NCBI GenBank assembly: GCA_018806915.1
Contig: JAGKQI010000049.1
Span: 1,178,001-1,242,000, forward strand
Direction: 5' to 3'
DNA from: Phytophthora colocasiae
Taxonomy: Eukaryota > Oomycota > Peronosporomycetes > Peronosporales > Peronosporaceae
Length of the DNA: 64,000 bases
In this document: piece by piece, positions 28,801 through 37,717 of the stretch
Numbering within the stretch: position 1 is the first letter of the stretch
Layout of the letters: the number at the start of each line of letters is the position of its first letter
Notes under the pieces: model-generated
The model's database searches: none
What the model was told of the DNA's origin: nothing
The model's input: the letters and a program-made list of their open reading frames with translations, nothing else
Made by a program: the position numbers and the translations under genes

Positions 28801-29587
28801 TGACCGTGGTGCAGACTTGGTATCAGCTCGTGAGTGGATGCGGATTTGTTTCGAACTTCTGGATATGCTGAAGGCCCACAAGAAGGGTATCCGTCGTGCT
28901 GCAGTCAACACATTTGGCTACATTGCCAAGGCAATTGGTCCTCAAGACGTGCTGCATACTTTGTTGAACAACCTGAAGGTGCAAGAACGACAGAACCGTG
29001 TGTGTACGACAGTAGCCATTGCTATCGTGTCAGAAACTTGTTCGCCTTTTACTGTTGTTCCAGCTTTGATGAACGAATACCGTGTGCCTGAACTCAACGT
29101 GCAGAACGGCGTGCTGAAGGCGTTCTCGTTCATGTTCGAGTACATCGGTGAAATGGGCAAGGACTACATTTACGCGGTGGCTCCGCTCCTGCAGGACGCT
29201 CTGATGGATCGTGATCTGGTGCATCGTCAAACGGCATGCACGACTGTGAAACATTTGGCTCTGGGTGTTGTTGGGTTGGGTTGCGAGGATGCACTGGTGC
29301 ACCTGCTCAACTTCGTGTGGCCGAACATTTTCGAAACGTCTCCGCACGTAATCAACGCTGTGTTCGAGGCCGTGGAAGGTTGCCGTGTGGCACTGGGTCC
29401 GCACGTGATTATGCAGTACGTTCTACAAGGTCTATTTCACCCAGCCCGCCGCGTACGTGAGGTTTACTGGAAGATCTACAATTCGCTGTACATGTACGCG
29501 CAGGATGGCCTGACGCCAGCCTATCCGATGCTGGAGGATGACGGTGTGAACTCGTACAGCCGCACATACCTTGAGCTCTGTATCTAG
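25877..29587 (+). CDS. SF3B1: splicing factor 3B subunit 1 (SF3B1/SAP155)
   Basis: The protein has 1236 residues and is intronless, with its start in ccATGG. It is a core U2 snRNP protein that clamps the branch-point helix in the spliceosome. The disordered N-terminus carries several RWD(A/E)TPV-type motifs (about residues 174-280: MRWDQE, SRWDATP, NRWDETP, SKWDATP, SRWDETP), the U2AF-ligand/TP-rich elements typical of the family. The p14-binding segment lies around 390-430. The rest is the HEAT-repeat solenoid, with strongly conserved blocks such as [33 protein letters not shown] and [20 protein letters not shown]. It ends [13 protein letters not shown]. It is slightly shorter than the human protein (about 1300), mainly at the N-terminus. 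Confidence 0.98.
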   Translation: MAEKDEKGVSLTSTGQFDQDIYGGTDRFAGYSATVTEEGDEDEQQQKKPDDHHSRSRQTAVAQASDGLIDDNYDPFAEAREANGSGIVNTRIADRENAYRKRRFERMLSPERGDAFGEQTPARSYKEIMQTQQLQQERAEVVRKIQQKREEQEKLETQEPQEVDATPKRRRKRMRWDQEAPAAEKTDGESQSEWDTASESSASSVAATPTRASSRWDATPVAGSVGATPGRKNRWDETPVASSGGGSKWDATPVNLGGVTPAGTGKRSRWDETPVSGDMATPGKSVQMTPGGSVAANMMSGALTPELAQRMRWEREIEERNRPLTDEELDALFPATGYKILDPPASYVPIRTPSRKLLATPTPMGQTPGFAMQATPAREDYGVPMGTPSGSDGSAMPFIKPEDYQYFGKLMDEVNEEELDPEAAMERKIMRLLLKIKNGTPPQRKTALRQLTDKAREFGAGALFNQILPLLMAPTLEDQERHLLVKVIDRVLYKLDDLVRPYVHKILVVIEPLLIDEDYYARVEGREIISNLAKAAGLATMISTMRPDIDIDDEYVRNTTARAFAVVASALGIPALLPFLKAVCQSRKSWQARHTGIKIVQQVAILMGCAVLPHLKHLVEIIEHGLEDEQKVRTITALALAALAEAAHPYGIESFDSVLRPLWRGTRKHHGKGLAAFLKAIGFIIPLMDAQYANYYTVEVMEILIREFQSPDEEMKKIVLKVVKQCVSTDGVEASYVKEKILPEFFRHFWVRRMALDRRNYRQLVETTVELANNVGASEIISRVVDDLKDESEPYRRMVMEAIQKIISNLGATDIGTDLEEKLIDGILYAFQEQTSDDTFVMLNGFGIVVNALGIRAKNYLPQICGTIKWRLNNKPAKVRMQAADLINRIAVVMKTCDQEPLMGHMGVVLYEYLGEEYPEVLGSILGALKAIVNVIGMSKMTPPIKDLLPRLTPILKNRHEKVQENCIDLVGRIADRGADLVSAREWMRICFELLDMLKAHKKGIRRAAVNTFGYIAKAIGPQDVLHTLLNNLKVQERQNRVCTTVAIAIVSETCSPFTVVPALMNEYRVPELNVQNGVLKAFSFMFEYIGEMGKDYIYAVAPLLQDALMDRDLVHRQTACTTVKHLALGVVGLGCEDALVHLLNFVWPNIFETSPHVINAVFEAVEGCRVALGPHVIMQYVLQGLFHPARRVREVYWKIYNSLYMYAQDGLTPAYPMLEDDGVNSYSRTYLELCI

Positions 29588-30252
29588 GCTACTTCATTCA
29601 ATTCAAGCAGTCTGTATTGGGGCGGTTGGGAGTGAGCTCTAGCTGAGCCACCACAAAGGTAAAAGACAGCAGGCTAATATATTCCAAAGTTAGGAGATGT
29701 GTCTTTGTTGTTGGTACAGAAATCACTCAAGTGCTGTAGAAGCTTCGGCATTCGTACAAGCACTCAACTTGGTAAACAAATATGCCAGGACTGCGTCATC
29801 GGTGAGTGTATCCTCAAAAGAACTCGCGCAGCGCACAACATCCTTCGAGGATACATGTACACTCGTTGATGCTATTGAAGCCAACTCTACAAATGGCTTC
29901 GGAATCCTGACTCCTGACGATGTGGTTCTACATGCACATTTAGTTCCAAAAGCACCGAGTGCCATCCAAGTTCACATTAGTGTGGCTGATAAAGCTGTCG
30001 TCCATCCGATCTGTTGTAGATTGCAGCTTGTACTGTAGCACTGGATATCCTACGACGGTAGCTGATCTGTGCCTTCAACTTGCGCTCGAATCAGTGTTGC
30101 CACCTGATTCCTCAGCCAATCACGCAACAACCTCCTATACAAAAGCCAACATCCGGTTTAATCAGCCCAGAACCAACATACCGTCGGCAAAAAACTCTAT
30201 TCAGTTGTCAACTCTCCACCTCCGCTTCACGTCTCCGCCGACGTCCCTCACC
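29588..30252. other. intergenic region
   Basis: This 665-bp gap lies between SF3B1 and the GPI-type gene. Open frames exist on both strands around 29700-30030, but none has a convincing motif or codon pattern. I see no repeat or RNA gene. Confidence 0.5.
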
Positions 30253-32104
30253 ATGCTGCGCTGTGTGGTTCTGCTGCTATTATCACCTCTGACTGTGGCG
30301 CTCCAACCGCGAGACTTCCGCGTGCCTCCAGTGGATTTTACACAACTTTCCAGTTCCCCGAACAATGCGCACAACTTTGAACTGCTCTCCCACTTGCAAG
30401 ACAACGGCATTATCGCATTGCAAAACGTACCGAACTTCGCTACTCTGCGTCAAGAGTATCTACGCACAGCAGCAGCTTGTGCCGTGCAGGCCCAGAAGAA
30501 AGGGGCCGAATTTCTACTACACCGCCAACTTCGAGACGGAACCAACCGTTATACAGTCAGTCTTGAGTCGGGTCGTCAACTGACGGAAATCTTGGACCAA
30601 AGTGCTGAATTGCTGGCTATTTGTCCCGAATATGTGGAAATCCACGCAGCTTTCAGTGCTGCCGTGGAATTGGCAGTGGCAAATGTGGGTACAGCTCTTG
30701 ATGCGACTCAGAAATTCAAGGTGGTGGCAGAACAAGGGGCTGTGACCATGACAGCACGGAAACTACTCAAGGAATCTGTGCACTTGGACCATTTCCACGC
30801 TTATGAAGCGGCTCAGGACCTGAGACGACTGGAGGAGGACGTGGAGATTAATGTTGCTGATATGTCGCTGGAGCTTCACACAGACAATGGTCTGATGATC
30901 GCCATGAGTGCTCCAGAGTATTTCGAGGTCTCGAGCTCTGGAGAGCTGCAACACAAAGACACTCAAGCTGGAGACGCTGGGTTGTTCATTCAATTGGCAA
31001 AGGGAGAGATTGTCCGCCCTGTTTTACAGCCAGATGAACTCATTTTGATGCTGGGATCAGGTATTGACGATTGGATTAAAACGTCTCCTCCACTGCACTC
31101 GGTGTTGCATGGCATGCGTTACCCTCGAACGGTCAGTGTTGTTAAAGGAGAGGAGCAAGACAACAAGCTACTGCGGTCATGGTTTGGCAAAATGATTCTA
31201 CTCGAGTCCAGCCAAGTAATGGACAATACTGGACTTACTTTCGGCCAATATGCCAACCAAACGACCAGATATTTGGTACAGCAAGAAGCAGAGGATCACC
31301 AGGCGTTTGGAGCTGTTGCTTGCCCGCCGCAACGTCATTTGGCTGCGTCGGACAATAGTTGCTCACTCAAAGTTTGTTCGTTAAAGAGCACTGCGTCCGC
31401 GTCGGATCTCAAAACTTCGTGCCAAATCACGTGTAACCACGACGCAGCTAGTGACAAGGCGCTATGTGAACAATACTGTGACTGTGAAGACTCAACGAGC
31501 AGCGGAACGACCTGCTGGATGTTGTGTGTGGAAAACTTCTCGTCAGATGTCTGTCCTGGTGAACAGGAGTGCAACAACGCCTCAACACAGGATAAACTGG
31601 CCATGACGTGTGTGGCTGGAACTACTGCTCCTTCAACCTCCACTTCCAGTACTACGGGGTCCAGTAACACGACGTCTGCTTCAAGTACTACAGCTCCGAG
31701 TACGACGACTCCTAGCTCGACAACGGCGTCTTCAAGTACCGGTACGTCAACCGAACCTCCAATTACTACATCCAGCTACTACTACGCCGGCCACCACTGA
31801 GCCAGTCACAACTGCTCCAACGACTACAGACTCGTCTAACTCTATGTCGTCTGCTGCTGCTACTGCAGGTTCTGCTGCTGCGTCTACAAACGTTGGTGAC
31901 GAGTCAACGACTGCTTCCAGCAGCGGTAGTACATCATCTACTGCAACTGCTTCTTCAACTGCCGATGCAGTTTCCCCAGCCTCTACGTCAGCATCGGCGT
32001 CTTCTTCGACCTCAGCGTCGTCGTCAGCTGCAAGTGTCATCCCTCTTGCGATATTCGTGAACGGAGTCGCTGTGCTCGTGGCAGCTTTCCTGTGCATCCA
32101 GTAA
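30253..32104 (+). CDS. secreted 2OG-Fe(II)-oxygenase-like, Cys-rich, GPI-anchored protein
   Basis: The ATG at 30253 gives a signal peptide (MLRCVVLLLLSPLTVALQ). About 340 residues follow with a 2-oxoglutarate/Fe(II) oxygenase-like signature: HTD near 30889, then PDELILMLGSGID and H..LHG...PRTVS, fitting the HxD...H...RxS pattern of the family. Next come a Cys-rich block (about 31320-31620, some 14 Cys) and a Ser/Thr-rich stalk. The frame ends at 31798, but a one-step shifted frame continues the stalk seamlessly to a hydrophobic C-terminus (VIPLAIFVNGVAVLVAAFLC) typical of GPI signals. A 34-nt GTACGT..CAG intron (31742-31775) would join the frames (605 residues), but it is unusually short; a real or assembly frameshift is the alternative. 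Confidence 0.65.
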
Positions 32105-32383
32105 GCTTGATCAACTAGGATTCTTGTGTCTGCATTAAGCTTCATCGGATAGGTGCTCACGTATCGAATGTATTTGCCTTGTTTGCCCTGTGTGTGACAA
32201 TCGATGGCGTTGTGGAATTTGTGTAGATTGAAGCGCACACGACGAGAACAGTAGATATTTTTTCTACATTAGATGTGATGAAACAGTCCCGCTACTGGTA
32301 GGTGGTTCATGGTCTGGGTACGACGAACAAGAAGTTTTCGCCGCCTGTGAGCAAAGCTAAAAGATTTCCAGGTACGGGACTCT

Positions 32384-33585
32384 ATGCTGATACTGAAACC
32401 TATAGGATCGGGTACGCCGAAGTTTCGCTGTCTGGTATCCCCTGTATTTGGCACTGAAGAATTAGTTGCAACGAACACGCGGTATTTCCCCTTCCTACGT
32501 TCTCAAGACTGGACTAAGCTTTTGCAACAAGTACCTCAGCTCAATCACCACCCGATGGAAGATCTTGGATGCCCTCCCCGTCGGATACACCAGGAACTGG
32601 CAAGTTTGCTGATGCTGCGGAGCTACATATTACTAGTGGTTCATGAACGGCTTTTCCTTGGAGATTTAACCGTTGGTTCACGGTTGTACTTCCTGATATC
32701 GCTCAATCCAACAATCAGCTGCGTTCGACCAACTTGCCAAGCATTAGAGACGACGGAACATTGCTTTTTCTTGTGCCCTGCTTTACAACCGCTCTGGCGC
32801 CAGCTATGGTCATTTTGGTCACGATTCTTTATTTGACTTGGAAAGTATTGCTCTTCCCGAAGCCGCAGGACGTTTGCACAAATTGGAGGAAGTATCAACA
32901 AGAGATATTACTCCTATGGAGAGTTCAGATTGCTGTATGATACAGCCTGTATCCTTTCATGCAACACGGAGACTTCGGAATGACATACCTTTCAGGCACT
33001 ATTGCCAAATGTGGCGAATATCCAGTCGTCATACAAGATGCATTATCAGTTATTTACCAGCTTGTGGATGAGCTCAACTGTGACCGGAAAACTATCACGC
33101 TACTGATCCAACAGTTAGGTTTTTAACTGCCGATTGGTCTCCATACGAATTTGGGTTGTCCATCAGTCAAGATAGAACAGTGATACAGCTATTGAATTCA
33201 ATGTGACAGCCTTCATCTCCCCCCCCACACTGATATTGGCAGATGCGCAGATAGCCGGGCTTGTGTGCTTGGTCTCTCAACTCGCGTTTCACAAAAGTGT
33301 ATATCATTTCGGAGTCTCCACGTTGCGTGAAAAACAATTGCAGTATGAACTCGCCAGAGAACGAGGAGAGTCTTGTGCCTCTGTCTCCATTCCAGCTTAA
33401 GATCGCTCGGTTTCGTAAATAATAGTAGCCGCTAATCTAATACCACAGAAAAAATGTTACTCCATGGAACCCAGAGAGATCGCCACATCTCTTCTAGCGC
33501 TGGGGTATGTAGTAGATGTAGTGCGTACCCAGAAGAAAATGTAAAGCATTTTTTCTTATGTAGTGAAGTAACGCGTCCACACTAG
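32384..33585 (+). pseudogene. decayed retroelement-like sequence (zinc-knuckle remnants)
   Basis: A 150-codon frame (32384-32836) contains CxxxxC...ETTEHCFFLCPALQPLW, resembling the C-terminal zinc-binding end of LINE-type reverse transcriptases. A second fragment at 33454-33585 reads CSRC...EENVKHFFLC. Frames in between are broken. The last 40-odd bases are shared with the 3' flank of the CRN duplication, so part of the second fragment may be coincidental. The rest of 32105-33581 has no gene I can support. Confidence 0.4.
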
Positions 33586-35531
33586 ACTACTGATGGTGGC
33601 GCTTCAAAAGCACGCACTTTCACACAATTTTCTTCTGGGCCTTTCCAACTTGGATCAAATTGTTCCAACAAGCCGCGACCTTCAACTTTGGAAATCTCAA
33701 ACTTCGGATGCTGACACGGCTTGACCACAAAGTAAATCACCACATTCTTAATATCCACCTTTGCCCTTTTCAGTTGCAGTAGCACACCATGAAAAGGGGT
33801 CATGTCAAAAGTATGCTTGTCAGATCGGGGCATCTGGACAAAAATGACTTCTCCTGTTTCAGCGTCAACATACATCGCATCGTAGCCTCCTTGGTTAACT
33901 GCGATAGGCTGTAACCAATACTTATCTGCTTCAATGACTCGATCTTCATCATTCTGGACTGTGGACGGTTTTCTCTTCTTAAATCGTTTTTTAGGATCAA
34001 AATGGCGGACAGTCGCCTGGGGCAAAACAATGTCTACAGTTTCTCCATCACCGAACAACTTCACCTTGCGTTGTGAAACAGCTGCGAAAAACAACCATTC
34101 AAAGAGATGACCATATACCGAAGGATTGTTGGACATATTGAAATGCCACGCCAAGTCAAAAAAAATAACGTCCGATCCGCAATGCTGCGCGAAGAGATAG
34201 ACCACGTACGAGCTCACGGGGATACGTCCACTATAGGGGCCGTCATAGTGCATCCCAAACAGCCTGTTGATTGTATCAACGTTAAAATCACCACTCAGCC
34301 CAGTCTTGTCTAGGGTACAGTCAACCACCTTTGAAAGGATATCTTTCACATCCTCAGTGGTGAAGTGAAACATGAACCGACTCGAGCCACCAGCATAGTA
34401 GAATTTCAATTGACACGCACGCTTCTTCTTGTCATCGTCACAGAGTTTTTCGTCCTCCTCGTCTTCTTCATTCACCTCAGAGACACTCGTTGCGTCCAAC
34501 TTGTCCTCCACCGATGCGTAAAAAGCTCCATCCTCAATGGCATCCAGGTACTCGTCTTTGGTCCATGAATACATGAAAAAAAATGTCAACTTGTGATGCA
34601 TATCGTCCTGATCGTCCCTCTTCCCAAGTGTAGCCATCGAAGAGCAAATCACAAGACGATCTGTCTCCTTAAGCTGCAACGAAATGTATCCAAGAAACCT
34701 ATCGCCAACATTGGAATATTTGTATCCATCCAAACACACAAACACGCTTTTTCCAGCGATACGTGGTATGTCAAATCGATCTCCGTTATGGACGCGCCAA
34801 CATTTTCCGGTTCCCATGGCCACACACACCGTATATAGACTCGTGATACGAACCCAAATGACATTCCACTGCTTGCGATCTAACGAAGCTGCGAAACTCA
34901 ACGTGGACGCAGATTTTCCAATGCCAGGGGGGCCCACAACGAATCCTCTAAATTTCTGATCAATCACTTTCTCCCTAAAAAAATTCCATAGCTCGTCCAC
35001 TTGGGGTCGACGATACAGCATCAAGTCACCATTCGACGTCAAACCACATTTATCCACGAAGGCAGCTGGCAGCGTCACGTACTTCTCACCCGAGTCGATA
35101 TCAATTTGAGGCACATGTTTGAGCCTATCAACGTTGAAACGAAGCCGCTTCTTTTGCTCAAACTCTTCTTTTGGCTCCGGGACAACCACCAGCAAGTGCA
35201 CAGGAGCTTTTCCAGCAGCAGCTTCTTGTCCACTCACTCCGCCTAGTTTATGACAAGCCAGCCCAACGTCTTGTAGCTTTGCGCTTACAAACTGTAGCTG
35301 TGTGTAGCCATTAGTGTCCTTCACGCCTTGCACCACGTCAAGTTGGGTCAGCCACGCGCTCTTGTCTTTCTTCGCCAGGAAGAGCCGCAGGTCGTCGGAG
35401 TCGCATGTGATCGACTTCTCATTCTTCGCCCTGATCACGTCCTTCAACGCGGAAACCGAAGCGTCTTCAGCGATGTCCACCTCGAACGCGCTGCCCCCCG
35501 CACCAACGATCGCACAGCAAAGCGTTACCAT
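33582..35531 (-). CDS. Crinkler (CRN) effector, intact copy A
   Basis: The protein has 649 residues, ATG start, no introns. The CRN N-terminus carries the LFLAK motif (LRLFLAKK, residues 48-55) and the HLLVVVP form of the HVLVxxP motif (112-118) that closes the DWL region. The effector part has a P-loop (GPPGIGKSAS, 200-209), a Walker-B-like SVFVCLDG, an acidic insert, and a C-terminal region with GGYDAMYVDAETGEVIFVQ..SDKH resembling the restriction-endonuclease-like fold reported in many CRNs. Such proteins enter host cells and act in the nucleus; activity here is inferred. No classical signal peptide is obvious, as usual for CRNs. A near-identical inverted copy lies at 36416-41965. Confidence 0.92.
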   Translation of the reverse strand: MVTLCCAIVGAGGSAFEVDIAEDASVSALKDVIRAKNEKSITCDSDDLRLFLAKKDKSAWLTQLDVVQGVKDTNGYTQLQFVSAKLQDVGLACHKLGGVSGQEAAAGKAPVHLLVVVPEPKEEFEQKKRLRFNVDRLKHVPQIDIDSGEKYVTLPAAFVDKCGLTSNGDLMLYRRPQVDELWNFFREKVIDQKFRGFVVGPPGIGKSASTLSFAASLDRKQWNVIWVRITSLYTVCVAMGTGKCWRVHNGDRFDIPRIAGKSVFVCLDGYKYSNVGDRFLGYISLQLKETDRLVICSSMATLGKRDDQDDMHHKLTFFFMYSWTKDEYLDAIEDGAFYASVEDKLDATSVSEVNEEDEEDEKLCDDDKKKRACQLKFYYAGGSSRFMFHFTTEDVKDILSKVVDCTLDKTGLSGDFNVDTINRLFGMHYDGPYSGRIPVSSYVVYLFAQHCGSDVIFFDLAWHFNMSNNPSVYGHLFEWLFFAAVSQRKVKLFGDGETVDIVLPQATVRHFDPKKRFKKRKPSTVQNDEDRVIEADKYWLQPIAVNQGGYDAMYVDAETGEVIFVQMPRSDKHTFDMTPFHGVLLQLKRAKVDIKNVVIYFVVKPCQHPKFEISKVEGRGLLEQFDPSWKGPEENCVKVRAFEAPPSVV

Positions 35532-36415
35532 CTTTCCTCTAGCCAGCAGATTCTGGAATGAGGAAGAAGAAGGAAGGGCCTGATAAACTCCGCTTGCGTG
35601 GGGGACACGCCGTCGTCAGTACTTGATCTTATAAGCTACACTTGTGCCAGTTGGAGAGAAGGCCGGGAAAAGCCCGTCCCAAGCCGTCTAACGTCACAAT
35701 TTGTTCTGCTCGTGTCCATGATGCTAGGTTCCTTCCGCAGACACTGCCAATTCATCTACTCTTATGCGGAAAAGATTAGTGTTGATGAGGCCGTAGTCGT
35801 CGAAGTCCTTCGACAACTTGGTTTGGAGCCAGTGACTGCTGAAGTTTTACCTCCTCCTCAACATCGAATTTGGATTCCTCGTACGTAAGGCCAAGGGATT
35901 CCAGTTTTGATATCATAAGTCTTAGTTAGCAAACGAGAAGTCCGATATCTGTTAATCAACTAATTTCTTCTCCATCTACTCTTCAACTTGTAGTATTTAA
36001 ATTACCTAGTAATTCTAGGCTAGTAATAGAATGCAGAATGCCAACTCCATACGACTATGAACGGCGTCGGACAACAGTTGCTCACTCAAAATTGTTCATT
36101 GACGAGAAGGCATGCGGACAGAGTTTATTTGTTCCCCGCTGCACGTTTAAGATTAATATTTGTTTCTCGAGTACAGCACGAGTCGGTACGTGGACGGTCT
36201 ACATATCAACTATCTGTGAATTCGCTTCATGGGACGGGGTCCAGTAACTGATCCAAGTACTACAACTCTGAGTACTACGGCTCCTAAGACGATAAGAACA
36301 GTAGAAAATTCTTTCCTGTGAAAGATAAGTGGAATTTTCGTGAAAAGTAGACCCCTCCACCATTCCTGCTTAGATCCCTTCTTCCACATTCCAGAATCTA
36401 CTGGTTCGAGGAAAG
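35532..36415. other. spacer between inverted CRN copies
   Basis: This 884-bp region lies between the two CRN start codons. About 45 bp next to each ATG are shared between the arms (CATTCCAGAATCT..CTGG..GAGGAAAG), containing a TCATTCC initiator-like site in copy A. The region also contains a frame coding VLRQLGLEP (35740-35888) similar to a stretch near 56500, and a fragment of the GPI-type gene (separate entry). Confidence 0.6.
36047..36290 (+). repeat. rearranged fragment of the GPI-type gene upstream of CRN copy B
   Basis: The stretch 36064-36103 matches 31343-31383 (GTTGCTCACTCAAA core, roughly 88% identical by eye). The stretch 36236-36290 matches 31654-31725 (ACGGGGTCCAGTAAC, then AAGTACTACA..CT..GAGTAC). 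The order is that of the source gene with the middle replaced. A second, related copy of 36047-36240 is at 42026-42200. Confidence 0.7.
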
Positions 36416-37305
36416 ATGGTAACGCTTTGCTGTGCGATCGTTGGTGAGGGGGGCAGCGCGTTCGAGGTGGACATCGCTGAAGACGCTTCGGTATCCGCGT
36501 TGAAGGGCGTGATCAAGGCGACGAATGAGAAGTCGATCACATGCGACGCCGACGACCTGCAGCTCTTTCTGGCGAAGAAAGTCAAAGGCAAGGGTGCGTG
36601 GCTGACCCAACTTGACGTGGTGCAAGGCGTGAAAGACACTAATGGCTACACACAGCTACAGTTTGTAAGCGCCAAGCTACAAGACGTTGGGCTAGCTAGT
36701 CATAAACTAGGCGGAGTGAGTGGACAAGAAGCTGCTGCTGGAAAAGCTCCTGCGCACGTGCTGGTGGTTGTCCCGGAGCCAAAAGAAGAGTTTGAGCAAA
36801 AGAAGCGGCTTCGTTTCAACGTTGATAGGCTCAAACATGTGCCTCAGATTGATATCGACTCGGGTGAGAAGTACGTGACGCTGCCTGCTGCCTTCGTGGA
36901 TAAATGTGGTTTGACGTCGAATGGTGACTTGATGCTGTATCGTCGACCCCAAGTGGACGAGCTATGGAATTTTTTTAGGGAGAAAGTGATTGATCAGAAA
37001 TTTAGAGGATTCGTTGTGGGCCCCCCTGGCATTGGAAAATCTGCGTCCACGTTGAGTTTCGCAGCTTCGTTAGATCGCAAGCAGTGGAATGTCATTTGGG
37101 TTCGTATCACGAGTCTATATACGGTGTGTGTGGCCATGGGAACCGGAGAATGTTGGCGCGTCCATAACGGAGATCGATTTGACATACCACGTATCGCTGG
37201 AAAAAGCGTGTTTGTGTGTTTGGATGGATACAAATATTCCAATGTTGGCGATAGGTTTCTTGGATACATTTCGTTGCAGCTTAACCCTTGTAACGCCAGC
37301 CCTTA

Positions 37306-37322
37306 TTCTGTATAATACAGAA
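37306..37322. repeat. subterminal palindrome, left end of element 1
   Basis: TTCTGTATAATACAGAA is a perfect 17-bp palindrome with a central A. The same sequence is at 40842-40858 near the right end, at 45443-45459 (one change) in element 2, and in degenerate form inside the putative transposase introns. It may be a transposase binding site (inference). Confidence 0.8.
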
Positions 37323-37717
37323 GAAAGAGTTGTCTTGAGTAAACTATTGACAGAGGATTGCAACACTTTATCTGTTTCAAGCCCTTCCCAGGGCGACGTG
37401 ACGAAAACGTTGCGAAATCGAGGCACAGACGCGACGAATGTTACCATAAAAGTATCATTTTTCCCATCAGCTGTCAGTTTTGAGCGCTGCTATTGGCTGC
37501 TACGTATCAGACATACCTCCTGCAGTTGATTCCCCCGTCGATTGCGATCGTCGCTTCACGGGGGAGCTGCACGTGGCGCACTCACATTCACGAAAAGTTG
37601 GTAAGCAGCATGCATGGAATTAATTTGCTTTGGTGCTAATCGCTATCTCCTTGGTCCAAGTAGTCGACATCGTGCTCCTCCTCGTCATCGGCCCCGTCAC
37701 TCTCGACGTCTTCGTGC

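Noticed and set aside
29697..30038. 114-codon plus-strand frame upstream of the GPI-type gene, with a matching minus-strand frame
   Set aside because: No recognisable features on either strand, and no good start context.
29959..30252. 98-codon N-terminal extension of the GPI-type protein
   Set aside because: The ATG at 30253 is directly followed by a strong signal peptide, which an upstream extension would bury.
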